Assembly (NCBI RefSeq): GCF_023145695.1
Contig: NZ_JAJHVV010000001.1
Span: 248,001-312,000, forward strand
Length of the DNA: 64,000 bases
Direction of reading: 5' to 3'
Origin: Vibrio amylolyticus
GTDB lineage: Bacteria > Pseudomonadota > Gammaproteobacteria > Enterobacterales > Vibrionaceae
Part shown: positions 53,990 through 61,777 of the stretch, piece by piece
Position numbering within the stretch: the first letter of the stretch is position 1
How the letters are laid out: the number at the start of each line of letters is the position of its first letter
Translations under genes and position numbers: made by a program
Notes under the pieces: model-generated
What the model saw: the letters and a program-made list of their open reading frames with translations, nothing else
What the model was told of the DNA's origin: nothing
The model's database searches: none

Positions 53990-54919
53990 ATGAGTGAACT
54001 ACTATCAAATGTCGACTTGAACCTCTTGAAAGCCTTCGTGGTTGTTTACCAAGAGCGCAACCTAAAACGTGCCGCTGAGAGGCTTTATGTCACTGCCCCT
54101 GCGATCAGTATCAAGCTAAACAAATTAAGACATGAAGTTGGGGGGACGCTGTTCATTAAAGTACCAACAGGATTCGAGCCCACTGCACTCGCAGACAATC
54201 TTTATAAAAAAGTTGAACCGCTTCTTAATCAACTGCACTCAGAGATCGTGAGCCTAAAAGGCTTTGAACCTGCCGAACTCACAGGGCGTGTCAACATTGA
54301 TTTAAGCCAGCACTTTATTGGCTGGTTCGCTCCCAAACTATTCCAGCAAGTTCAAAATCTTGCGCCTAAAACCACAATGACGTTCAATGGATTTTCTGAC
54401 GGGACATTGGAGAAACTCCAAACCGGTGATGTAGATATTGGCATTGAATACGCGAGGGTAAATACGCCTCAGGATATTCTAGAAGTGCCTTTAGAACGAA
54501 TTCCGTTGGCCATGGCCGTTCGCAAGGATCATCCAATAACAAAGCCAACCGCGCATATTGAAGAGATGGTAGAACATGGCATCGCCATGATTGAATTGAA
54601 CATTCAAGAAGCAGGCAAACGCTGGTATTTTGTCAACGAGGTAAAAAAGAACTTAGGGATAACACTTAATCCACAATTTGCTTCAAGCTCCATTGAAGCC
54701 GTTGTTGGTGCACTTTGTGCCTCCAACATGGTTTGCCCTGTATCTAAGCACCTCATTAAACTTTATCCAGATAAACTCAAGAGTATTGATTTTGTTGAAC
54801 TACTCGATATAGCATCGTACCCCGTCAGCCTGTATGTACATAGAAGAAATCGACACTCTCCAAAGCATCAATGGCTAATCGAGCAAATAAAGAAAAGCTT
54901 CCCTAACCCAATCAACTAA
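53990..54919 (+). CDS. LysR-family regulator
   Basis: A 309-residue LysR regulator. The N-terminal HTH includes NLKRAAERLYVTAPAISIKLNKLR (about 25-50); the substrate-binding-type domain (about 95-300) is of the LeuO/NodD style. The first ATG after the divergent promoter is at 53990; a TTG eight codons upstream is unlikely. It is divergent from the DUF1254 gene, 172 bases away, and is the obvious candidate to control it. The inducer is unknown. Confidence 0.9.
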   Translation: MSELLSNVDLNLLKAFVVVYQERNLKRAAERLYVTAPAISIKLNKLRHEVGGTLFIKVPTGFEPTALADNLYKKVEPLLNQLHSEIVSLKGFEPAELTGRVNIDLSQHFIGWFAPKLFQQVQNLAPKTTMTFNGFSDGTLEKLQTGDVDIGIEYARVNTPQDILEVPLERIPLAMAVRKDHPITKPTAHIEEMVEHGIAMIELNIQEAGKRWYFVNEVKKNLGITLNPQFASSSIEAVVGALCASNMVCPVSKHLIKLYPDKLKSIDFVELLDIASYPVSLYVHRRNRHSPKHQWLIEQIKKSFPNPIN

Positions 54920-54956
54920 CAAAAACGTCCTCAAAGCAAACTAACAGGGTCAGGTC

Positions 54957-55009
54957 TTGCCTTTTGCCTTTTTGATAAGAGTTGTCTAGTTTTTAGCTTG
55001 GCCATTTTT
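54957..55009. repeat. Direct repeat, left copy (transposase leader)
   Basis: 53 bases that match 55662-55714 at 46 of 53 positions. The preceding gggtcaggtc has the look of REP-associated transposase element ends. The copy stops before the toxin-antitoxin promoter. Confidence 0.75.
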
Positions 55010-55074
55010 TCATTAGTTGTTCAAACTTAAGTGTAGTGCTAACATTTGTACGCACAGATAGTAAGGAGTAGCTT

Positions 55075-55359
55075 ATGGACACAAGAATTCAGTTTCGTGT
55101 AGATGAAGAAACTAAACGCCTAGCTCAGCAAATGGCTGAAAGCCAAGGTCGAACGTTAAGTGACGCTTGCCGAGAACTTACTGAACAACTAGCCGAACAG
55201 CAGAGAAAAACACTATCCCATGATGTTTGGTTAACTGAACAAGTTAACTTAGCTTTTGAGAAGTTTGATACAGGAAAAGCGGTTTTTGTTGATCACGCAT
55301 CAGCCAAGTCACTAATGGCTGAGCGCAAGGCTAAAATCCGCAATCGAGGCAAGCTATGA
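55075..55359 (+). CDS. RelB/DinJ-family antitoxin
   Basis: A 94-residue antitoxin. The N-terminal ribbon-helix-helix (about 1-45) starts with TRIQFRVDEETKRLAQQMAES, followed by a charged helical tail that would bind the toxin. It represses its own operon and neutralises the RelE-type toxin. AAGGAG lies 8 bases before the ATG. The stop overlaps the toxin start by 4 bases, so the two are translationally coupled. Confidence 0.9.
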   Translation: MDTRIQFRVDEETKRLAQQMAESQGRTLSDACRELTEQLAEQQRKTLSHDVWLTEQVNLAFEKFDTGKAVFVDHASAKSLMAERKAKIRNRGKL

Positions 55360-55634
55360 TTTTGTGGGAGGAAGAATCCCTTAACGATCGAGAAAAAATA
55401 TTTGAGTTTCTATACGATTTCAACCCTGAAGCTGCTGAAAAAACCGACGAACTAATAGAAGCTAAAGTTGAAAACTTGGCGGTTCAGCCTCTTATGGGAT
55501 TCAGACGTGATGGGGTTAGAGGCAGGCTACTTATCATTCCTGAGATTTCAATGATCGTCTCATATTGGGTTGAAGGCGACATTATTCGCATTATGCGTGT
55601 TCTACATCAGAAACAAAAATTCCCGACAGATTAA
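55356..55634 (+). CDS. RelE/ParE-family toxin
   Basis: A 92-residue toxin. The fold is beta-alpha-beta (EFLYDFNPEAAEKTDELIEAKVENL helix, then FRRDGVRGRLLIIPEISMIVSYWV). RelE-type toxins cleave mRNA on the ribosome, ParE-type inhibit gyrase; the sequence alone does not settle which. The C-terminal IRIMRVLHQKQKFP has the RVLH core typical of the superfamily. It is part of the antitoxin operon. Confidence 0.88.
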   Translation: MILWEEESLNDREKIFEFLYDFNPEAAEKTDELIEAKVENLAVQPLMGFRRDGVRGRLLIIPEISMIVSYWVEGDIIRIMRVLHQKQKFPTD

Positions 55635-55661
55635 CGTTATCACTAGGCAACTAAAAAAGTT

Positions 55662-55714
55662 TTGCCTTTTGCTTTTTTGATGAGGATGCTCTAGTTTTTA
55701 GCTTGACCATTTTT
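55662..55714. repeat. Direct repeat, right copy (transposase leader)
   Basis: The leader of the transposase remnant. It matches 54957-55009 at 46 of 53 positions. Together the two copies bracket the toxin-antitoxin genes. Confidence 0.75.
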
Positions 55715-55728
55715 ATTTAGAGAAAACA

Positions 55729-55826
55729 ATGAGTAGACCACTACGGATAGAATATGTGTGGGCACTTGTACCATGTCACTTCTAGAGGTAATGCGCGCCA
55801 ACCAATTTATCTTGGTGAAGCCGATT
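55729..55826 (+). pseudogene. REP-associated Y1 transposase remnant
   Basis: The first nine codons give MSRPLRIEY. After a one-base frameshift near 55747-55756 the frame continues GHLYHVTSRGNARQPIYLGEADF, the N-terminal signature of IS200-like REP-associated transposases (RAYT). It then stops at a long hairpin (55827-55872), and the catalytic histidine pair and tyrosine are absent. It is inactive. The Y1 enzymes act on single-stranded hairpin ends. Confidence 0.75.
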
Positions 55827-55872
55827 TTGTCGGGTGGACGGCACTTGGCAACAAGTGTCGTCCACCCGACAA
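55827..55872. repeat. 21-bp stem hairpin with GCAA loop
   Basis: Bases 55827-55847 pair with 55852-55872 at all positions except one G-T wobble, with the loop g-c-a-a. It falls exactly where the transposase remnant ends. REP-type hairpins are the substrates of RAYT proteins, so this is a candidate REP/MITE unit. Confidence 0.85.
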
Positions 55873-55974
55873 TAGTAAGTTAGCACAGGCAAGACTAGTT
55901 CTAAGATGCACAAATGTGAGTTACACAGCGCATCGGCAACATTTTGATGTAGAGCCAAGCTAAGGTGGGTGGAT

Positions 55975-56898
55975 TCATTTTACTGGCTTCAATTTCTCAA
56001 CTAAAAAATCAACGAAGGCACGGATATGAGGCCTCGGATATTGATTGTTCTTATATATTGCAAATATTTCACCACTTCCTTGCTCGCTATGCATTGGGGT
56101 CCAATTGGGTATCAACTCTTTCAACTGTCCACTTTCCAGATATGGCTTTAACATCCAGTCAGATAAAAGAAGAACACCCGTTCCTTTCAGTGCAGCATGC
56201 AAAAGAGGTGAACCGCCTTTTGATATCAAATTTCCGGTCACTAACACTTTTTTGTTAGTTGTACCTTTCCTAAAGTACCAATAGTTTCTTTGTCTTTCAT
56301 GGCTAATCAGCAAGCAGTTATGATGCTGTAAATCTTCGGGATTTACGATAGGACTTTGCTTCTGAATATAAGAAGGCGCAGCCACCAGTGACGTATAGTT
56401 TGTTAATAAATGGCGAGCTTTGAGTCGACTATCTTGTGGTATTCCTATACGAATCGCTACATCTATATTTTCACTATTCAAATCGACCACATTGTTATCT
56501 AACTCTAATTCGACTTGGATTTTCGGGTATCGTTCCAAAAACTCTGGAATTAATGGTGTAAGGCACAAGTTACCAAAGCTCTCAAAAACTGAAATTCGTA
56601 ATATCCCCTCTGGAGCACCATGCTCTCCTCTCATTTCAGCTAACAGTCTTTCGCTATCTTGTAGAATCTTGGCTGATTGCTTATAGAAATACTGCCCCTC
56701 TTCAGTCAGCATCAACTGCCTTGTACTGCGCTTAAAAAGCGAGGCTTTGAGCTTATTTTCAAGGCTATCTATATTTCTGGCCACAGAAGATGGCGCCATA
56801 TTCAGAGCTTTGCCTGCTTGTGAGAAATTGCCTGACTCTACGACTTGGTCAAATACTTTAATTAACGCTAACACGCCCCACCTTTGCGATTTATGCAT
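55975..56898 (-). CDS. LysR-family regulator
   Basis: A 307-residue LysR regulator. The HTH is about 7-50 (VFDQVVESGNFSQAGKALNMAPSSVARNIDSLE), and the ligand domain is about 90-300 with RISVFESFGNLCL. The chosen ATG (56898) starts close before the HTH; an upstream in-frame start near 56982 would overlap the divergent AhpD-like gene region. No clear ribosome site is seen. It is divergent from the AhpD-like gene and probably regulates it. Confidence 0.87.
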   Translation of the reverse strand: MHKSQRWGVLALIKVFDQVVESGNFSQAGKALNMAPSSVARNIDSLENKLKASLFKRSTRQLMLTEEGQYFYKQSAKILQDSERLLAEMRGEHGAPEGILRISVFESFGNLCLTPLIPEFLERYPKIQVELELDNNVVDLNSENIDVAIRIGIPQDSRLKARHLLTNYTSLVAAPSYIQKQSPIVNPEDLQHHNCLLISHERQRNYWYFRKGTTNKKVLVTGNLISKGGSPLLHAALKGTGVLLLSDWMLKPYLESGQLKELIPNWTPMHSEQGSGEIFAIYKNNQYPRPHIRAFVDFLVEKLKPVK

Positions 56899-57002
56899 AA
56901 CTGGTACAGATTCTATACGTATTCCGCCCATATATCGACTCAAGCATAATGACCCTATCGCAATGTTCGCGATATCCTTCAATCAAATTAATGGTAAAAA
57001 CA

Positions 57003-57440
57003 ATGTCAAAACGTATTGATCTCGATCAAATTCAACCTAACGCTTTAACTGCAATGCTATCTATAGAAAATTATCTATCTGACACAGCGTTATCTTGCGA
57101 GTTGAAAGAAATAATTAAAATCAGGGCATCAATCATCAACAAATGCGCTTATTGTATCCAAATGCATACGACCGAAGCGTTAAAGAAAAATATCTCAGAA
57201 CAGAAACTATTTGCCCTCTCTGCATGGCAAGAGTCGCCACTGTTCAATAAAGCGGAGCGAGCACTACTAGAATTAACCGATGAAATGACAATGATTTCCA
57301 ATGCCGGTGTTTCGGATACGACTTATCAGCAATGCTTAGACTTGCTGGGAGAAGAGTTGCTTGCACAATCAATGATGCAAATCATTATGATTAATGCATG
57401 GAATCGATTTGCACTTGCAACCAAGATGACCCATTCGTAA
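57003..57440 (+). CDS. AhpD-like/carboxymuconolactone decarboxylase-family protein
   Basis: A 145-residue helical protein with the redox CXXC in KCAYCIQMHTTEA (about residues 42-54), as in AhpD-type alkylhydroperoxidases. The chosen start is the ATG at 57003. A redox role is likely, but the substrate is unknown. A small hairpin tggccctctctgggcca follows at 57479-57495. It is divergent from the LysR gene. Confidence 0.85.
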   Translation: MSKRIDLDQIQPNALTAMLSIENYLSDTALSCELKEIIKIRASIINKCAYCIQMHTTEALKKNISEQKLFALSAWQESPLFNKAERALLELTDEMTMISNAGVSDTTYQQCLDLLGEELLAQSMMQIIMINAWNRFALATKMTHS

Positions 57441-57649
57441 TGGTTTGAATGAGTACCAACTACGACTTAAAAAGGTACTGGCCCTCTCTGGGCCAATCTC
57501 TTCTTTATAACCCGCTAACAGTGCAGAACCACTTTTTGATGTTAACTTGCTCAATTGCAATAGTCTTACTCTATTCACTAATTTCTAAGTGCCTATATTA
57601 TTGACATTAGTCACACTTCTTCCGTTGCCCTCTTTCTATTGACTCAATT

Positions 57650-57692
57650 AATGATTAACTTATCTTCAAAATAATGAAGATAAGTTAATCAT
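57650..57692. promoter_or_regulatory. 42-bp palindrome at the yhfZ start codon
   Basis: Left arm 57651-57668 and right arm 57675-57692 form an 18-bp perfect inverted repeat with a 6-base spacer (57669-57674). The right arm includes the first two bases of the yhfZ ATG. It could be an operator for the regulator encoded by yhfZ, or an RNA hairpin burying the start codon. No ribosome site is visible upstream of it. Confidence 0.9.
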
Positions 57693-58587
57693 GACTGTAC
57701 AGTACATCAGCAAAGAAGGCTCGGCGATCATGAATGTCGCCCAATATTTGATGACAACCGCAGAAGGCGATCGACTAAGAACGATTGATTTACTCTCTGA
57801 TGAATTTTCAGTCTCTGTCGGGTTCATTCAAAAAGCACTGACAACCATAGAGCAGCGTGGCGCAGTGATACTGTCAAAGCAAGGTCGTAACGGAACCTTT
57901 ATCACTCAATTAGACTATCGTGAGTTGGTTGCCTGCGCAGGGCTAAACAATGTTGTTTGCGCCATGCCACTGCCCTATACACGCCACTACGAAGGCTTAG
58001 CCAGTGGACTAAAAGACCAGATTGGTGACTTACCTCTATATTTTGCTCATATGCGTGGCGCAAGTGTGCGAGCCGAGTGTTTAAGAAATGGCACTTATGA
58101 CATTGCGATTATGTCGAAACTAGCTGCTAAAGAATTGGCAGACGGGCTAGTTACTGCCATTGATTTAGGCGCACATTCGTACTCTCACGAGCATCGACTC
58201 ATTTTTAAGAAAGGCCGTTATGAGAATATTCGACGTGTTGGTGTTGACCCTGACTCTCCAGACCAAAAGATTCTAACCAGTGAAGCCTTTGTCGACAAAG
58301 AGATCGAAATCGTTGAAATTCACTACGGAGAGAGTTTGACCCACTTAACCAATGGCGACATTGACGCGGTAGTTTGGTTACCCGAAGCGATTGAGATGGA
58401 TAAATATGACCTTGATGAACAGTCATTAAGCCATACCCCCTCTTGCCGAGACGCGTCAGAAGCGGTAATGCTGGTTAATGGAACGTCTTCGCACATTACG
58501 ATTTTATTGAGAAAACTATTGAGCACCGGGCAGTTGCGAAGCCATCAACAATCCGTCGTGAGTGGCGATATTACACCGAGTTATTAA
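57691..58587 (+). CDS. yhfZ: YhfZ-like GntR/winged-helix regulator
   Basis: A 298-residue protein. The N-terminal winged helix is about 15-65 (RLRTIDLLSDEFSVSVGFIQKAL) and the C-terminal ligand-binding domain follows, with NNVVCAMPLPYTRHYEGLASGLK, a stretch I recall nearly identical in E. coli YhfZ. The E. coli protein has a similar short extension before its HTH, which supports the ATG at 57691 over an internal ATG at 57730. It is the first gene of the operon and probably its regulator, through the palindrome at its start. Confidence 0.87.
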   Translation: MTVQYISKEGSAIMNVAQYLMTTAEGDRLRTIDLLSDEFSVSVGFIQKALTTIEQRGAVILSKQGRNGTFITQLDYRELVACAGLNNVVCAMPLPYTRHYEGLASGLKDQIGDLPLYFAHMRGASVRAECLRNGTYDIAIMSKLAAKELADGLVTAIDLGAHSYSHEHRLIFKKGRYENIRRVGVDPDSPDQKILTSEAFVDKEIEIVEIHYGESLTHLTNGDIDAVVWLPEAIEMDKYDLDEQSLSHTPSCRDASEAVMLVNGTSSHITILLRKLLSTGQLRSHQQSVVSGDITPSY

Positions 58588-58647
58588 ACGTGAGCGCTTA
58601 ACGACTATCAGCCACCGTTCATTAATTGATGACACTTAGGGATAAAC

Positions 58648-59025
58648 ATGGAACAACGATTCGCACTCTTGCTGCAAGCGAAAGCCATTAGCCAGCAAGC
58701 GCATGACCACTGCTTACGAACAATCACATTGATGGACAGTGAACTGGGCCTACCTCATGACAACGAACAGTACCAAATGGCGGTCACGCATTTGTCTCGC
58801 GCTGCAGACCGTATTTGGCGAAATGAAGCGATAGAAGAAGGGCTAGACGCCGACATTCTTGATGAGATTTATCAAGATCCTGAAGCAGCAACGATTATGG
58901 CCCTTCACAAAAAGGTGCTCGATTCGATGGCGTTGCATAACGTCCCTGCGAACGAAGAAGGCTTCTTGATTGCGAATGTTTACGCGTTGTATCAGCTTAG
59001 CCATTCCCTAGAAACACAAGAATAG
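58648..59025 (+). CDS. yhfY: YhfY-like PRD-domain protein
   Basis: A 125-residue helical protein that looks like a PTS regulation domain (about 15-120), with histidines in YQMAVTHLSRAADR. PRDs are phosphorylated by the PTS in regulators; here it stands alone, which is odd. It follows yhfZ by 60 bases, with GGGATAAAC before the ATG. It may modulate YhfZ, but this is inference from neighbourhood. Confidence 0.8.
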   Translation: MEQRFALLLQAKAISQQAHDHCLRTITLMDSELGLPHDNEQYQMAVTHLSRAADRIWRNEAIEEGLDADILDEIYQDPEAATIMALHKKVLDSMALHNVPANEEGFLIANVYALYQLSHSLETQE

Positions 59026-59037
59026 GAACCACACACC

Positions 59038-59913
59038 ATGATCGACAGCACAGGCTACACCTATTGCCACGAACATTTACACATCGATTTGTCGCCACAA
59101 AAAGGCGATGTAGATTGCCGATTGGATCAATACCAATTGCTATGCGATGAAATGAACGCGCTTCAAGATCGCGGTGTACGCAACATCGTAGAAGTCACTA
59201 ATTCTTTTATGGGTAGAAATCCTCAATTTATTGAAAATTTAATCAACGACACCGGAATCAACGTCTTACTTTCCACCGGATTCTACATAGAAGGCTTCTT
59301 CCCTGACTCTCTGTACACCATGAGTGTGGAAGAGATTGCCCAAGGGATGATCAAAGAAATAGAAACCGGTATCGACGGTTCATCACTTAAAGCCAGTGTC
59401 ATTGGCGAAATAGGAAGCAGCGAAAATGGCTTCACAGATACCGAGAAAAAGGTCTTTCGCGCTGGCGCTATTGCTCACTTAGAAACAGGCCGACCTATTT
59501 CAACGCACCAATCAATGAGCACCATGGGCAAAGCACAGATTGAGTTACTTCAAAGCTGCAATGTGCCGATGAACAAAGTCACCATTGGCCACTGCGACTT
59601 ACGAGACAACCTAGACGATATTGTCTGGATGCTCGACCAAGGCTGTTATGTGCAGTTCGATACCATTGGTAAAAACAGCTATTACCCAGATACCCGCCGT
59701 GCAGAATCTTTGAGAATTCTGTGTGAAAGAGGCTACGCCGAGCAAATCATGCTGTCCATGGACATTACCCGCCGCTCTCATTTAAAAGCGAATGGCGGTC
59801 TTGGTTTTAGCTACCTCATTGACGAGTTTCTTCCCCTGCTTAAACAGCATGGGATTACTGACCACCAAATCAGCACCATGTTACAAGCTAACCCTACACG
59901 CTTATTTGGATAA
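59038..59913 (+). CDS. php: Phosphotriesterase-homology protein (Php/YhfV type)
   Basis: A 291-residue amidohydrolase-superfamily protein. Metal residues: HEHLH (residues 11-15), E125 in GEIGSSENG where phosphotriesterases have a carbamylated lysine, STHQS, IGHCDLRDN and D in MDITRRS. The E in place of the lysine matches E. coli Php, whose true substrate is not known to me; lactones or phosphoesters are candidates. It is 12 bases after yhfY, so it is cotranscribed. Confidence 0.86.
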   Translation: MIDSTGYTYCHEHLHIDLSPQKGDVDCRLDQYQLLCDEMNALQDRGVRNIVEVTNSFMGRNPQFIENLINDTGINVLLSTGFYIEGFFPDSLYTMSVEEIAQGMIKEIETGIDGSSLKASVIGEIGSSENGFTDTEKKVFRAGAIAHLETGRPISTHQSMSTMGKAQIELLQSCNVPMNKVTIGHCDLRDNLDDIVWMLDQGCYVQFDTIGKNSYYPDTRRAESLRILCERGYAEQIMLSMDITRRSHLKANGGLGFSYLIDEFLPLLKQHGITDHQISTMLQANPTRLFG

Positions 59914-59946
59914 AGAGCGACACGCTCAACAATAAAAGGACATAAC

Positions 59947-60306
59947 ATGAAAAAAATCGCTATCGCAGGTTTGCAACGAGAGCAAATCCGAGATCAGATT
60001 GAAGCATCGGCGCCAGACACGTTTGAATGCCATATTCTGACCGATATGGATGCCGCCATGAAAGTCAAAGCCGGAGACATGGACTACTTTGTTGGCTGCT
60101 GCAACACCGGTGCGGGCGGCGCATTAGCCATGGCCATCGCCATCATTGGTTTCAATCAAAGCTGCACCATTGCTAAGCCAGCGATAAAAGCCAAAGAAGA
60201 CGAAGTCGCGCAATTTATTGAGAAGGGATACGTCGCGTTCGGCCTGTCTGTTGAACACATCGAGCATGCCGTACCTATGCTTACACGCTTACTCGCTGAA
60301 AAGTAG
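59947..60306 (+). CDS. yhfU: YhfU-like DUF2620 protein
   Basis: A 119-residue protein that is close to E. coli YhfU along its length: KKIAIAGLQREQI start, CCNTGAGGALAMAIAI, CTIAKPAIKAKEDE, and FGLSVEHIEHAVPM. The glycine-rich CCNTGAGG may bind a phosphate. The function is unknown. It lies 33 bases after php and 9 before yhfT. Confidence 0.9.
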   Translation: MKKIAIAGLQREQIRDQIEASAPDTFECHILTDMDAAMKVKAGDMDYFVGCCNTGAGGALAMAIAIIGFNQSCTIAKPAIKAKEDEVAQFIEKGYVAFGLSVEHIEHAVPMLTRLLAEK

Positions 60307-60315
60307 GAAACTAAT

Positions 60316-61617
60316 ATGGATATTATGCACATAGGACTCGTTGCCACGTTATGCGCAATGACCGCTTTAATCGCCAACATGAGTGCCGCGGTGTTCCACG
60401 ATGGGATTCGACCTATTTTGCCTCAACTGGTTGAAGGCAATATGACTCGACGTGACGCCGGCTCTGTCGCGTTTGGTTTATCAATTGGTTTCGTCGCCTC
60501 TGTTGGTATTTCATTCACCTTATCTACTGGGTTGCTCAATCCTTGGTTACTCTTTCTACCCACTGATATTCTCGGCGTGATGATCGGAAGCCGCTTTTTA
60601 GCTGCCGCTGCAGGTGGGCTTTGGGGCATACTGGTTGTCACTTCACTGGCGGGCGTTAACGCGGTACTGACTGGCTTGCCCGTTGATGCACTCGGCGCAC
60701 TGGGTGAACTTGGAACGCCTGTGATGTCAGCGTTCGCTCTGTTTCCGCTGCTGGCTATTTTCTATCAGTTTGGCTGGAGAGCAGGCGCCGTTGCAGCCGT
60801 GGTTATTTTAATGTCTCGCCTCATGATCATTAAGTTCACCGGTATTTACCCAGAATCGATTCAAATCTTTGTTGGTATGTTAATGCTGGTTCTCTTTGCC
60901 ATTCGAAAAGATCTGTCAGACCGAAAACAAGGTATTGAAGCACCGGATATGTCTGGATTGCACGGCCTGTTTGACGAGCGAACCAAGCGGATCGTAAAAA
61001 ACCTTCCCTTCCTAGCGGTAACAGGTGCATTAATTGCTGCGGTCTCAAACGTGGGGATCTTTGCAGGCTCAGAAGTGTCAATCTACTCACTGGCTGATGC
61101 CTATAAAATTACGGACCCAACCGAGCACGATGCCGCAATGAAGCAAGTTGCGTTGTCTGAATTTATGCGTGGCCTTGGCTTCATTCCATTGATTGCAACA
61201 ACGGCTCTGGCAACGGGTGTGTATGGCGTTGTCGGTATGACCTTTGTTTTCGTTGTCGGTTACTTATCTCCGAATATGCCCGTCGCTGCACTACTGGGGG
61301 CGATTACCATTTGTGGCGAAGTCTTCTTGTTACGCAGTATTGGCCGATTCTTGGAGCAATTCCCATCCATCAGAAATGCGTCTGATAACATCCGAAACTC
61401 CATGAACACCTTGATGGAATTCGCGCTGTTAATTGGTGGCGTCTTAGCCGTCATGAAAATGGGATCGACCACGGGTTTCACCATCTTCGCTATGTTGTTC
61501 TTCTTAAATGAAGTATTAGGCCGACCAATATTGAAAATTGCAGCACCTGCTGTCGCCGCTATTTTAACCGGTGTTATTCTCAATATATTGCATGTCGTTG
61601 GTCTGTTTGCTTTGTAA
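60316..61617 (+). CDS. yhfT: YhfT-like transporter
   Basis: A 433-residue polytopic membrane protein of about 11-12 segments. The hydrophobic pattern and repeated GlyAla stretches suit a permease, and YhfT of E. coli is its counterpart by context. The substrate is unknown but presumably the pathway metabolite, since it sits inside the operon. A 160-base gap with a small hairpin (agctgatcgtcagct at 61666-61680) follows before yhfX. Confidence 0.83.
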   Translation: MDIMHIGLVATLCAMTALIANMSAAVFHDGIRPILPQLVEGNMTRRDAGSVAFGLSIGFVASVGISFTLSTGLLNPWLLFLPTDILGVMIGSRFLAAAAGGLWGILVVTSLAGVNAVLTGLPVDALGALGELGTPVMSAFALFPLLAIFYQFGWRAGAVAAVVILMSRLMIIKFTGIYPESIQIFVGMLMLVLFAIRKDLSDRKQGIEAPDMSGLHGLFDERTKRIVKNLPFLAVTGALIAAVSNVGIFAGSEVSIYSLADAYKITDPTEHDAAMKQVALSEFMRGLGFIPLIATTALATGVYGVVGMTFVFVVGYLSPNMPVAALLGAITICGEVFLLRSIGRFLEQFPSIRNASDNIRNSMNTLMEFALLIGGVLAVMKMGSTTGFTIFAMLFFLNEVLGRPILKIAAPAVAAILTGVILNILHVVGLFAL

Positions 61618-61777
61618 TAAGTCGCAAAATTTAACCCACTGTTATTATTAAGGAAAATGGCACTGAGCTGATCGTCAGCTTTATATAACAAACCCAGTTT
61701 TTATTTGTCACTCGTTATTAAGCAAGTACATCAGAAATGATGTGCCGGATTAGCTCATGCCTGAAAAAGGGGAGAAT

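Noticed and set aside
55075-55634. The pair as part of an integron cassette
   Set aside because: No attC-like recombination sites flank it. The bracketing repeats match the leader of the transposase remnant instead.
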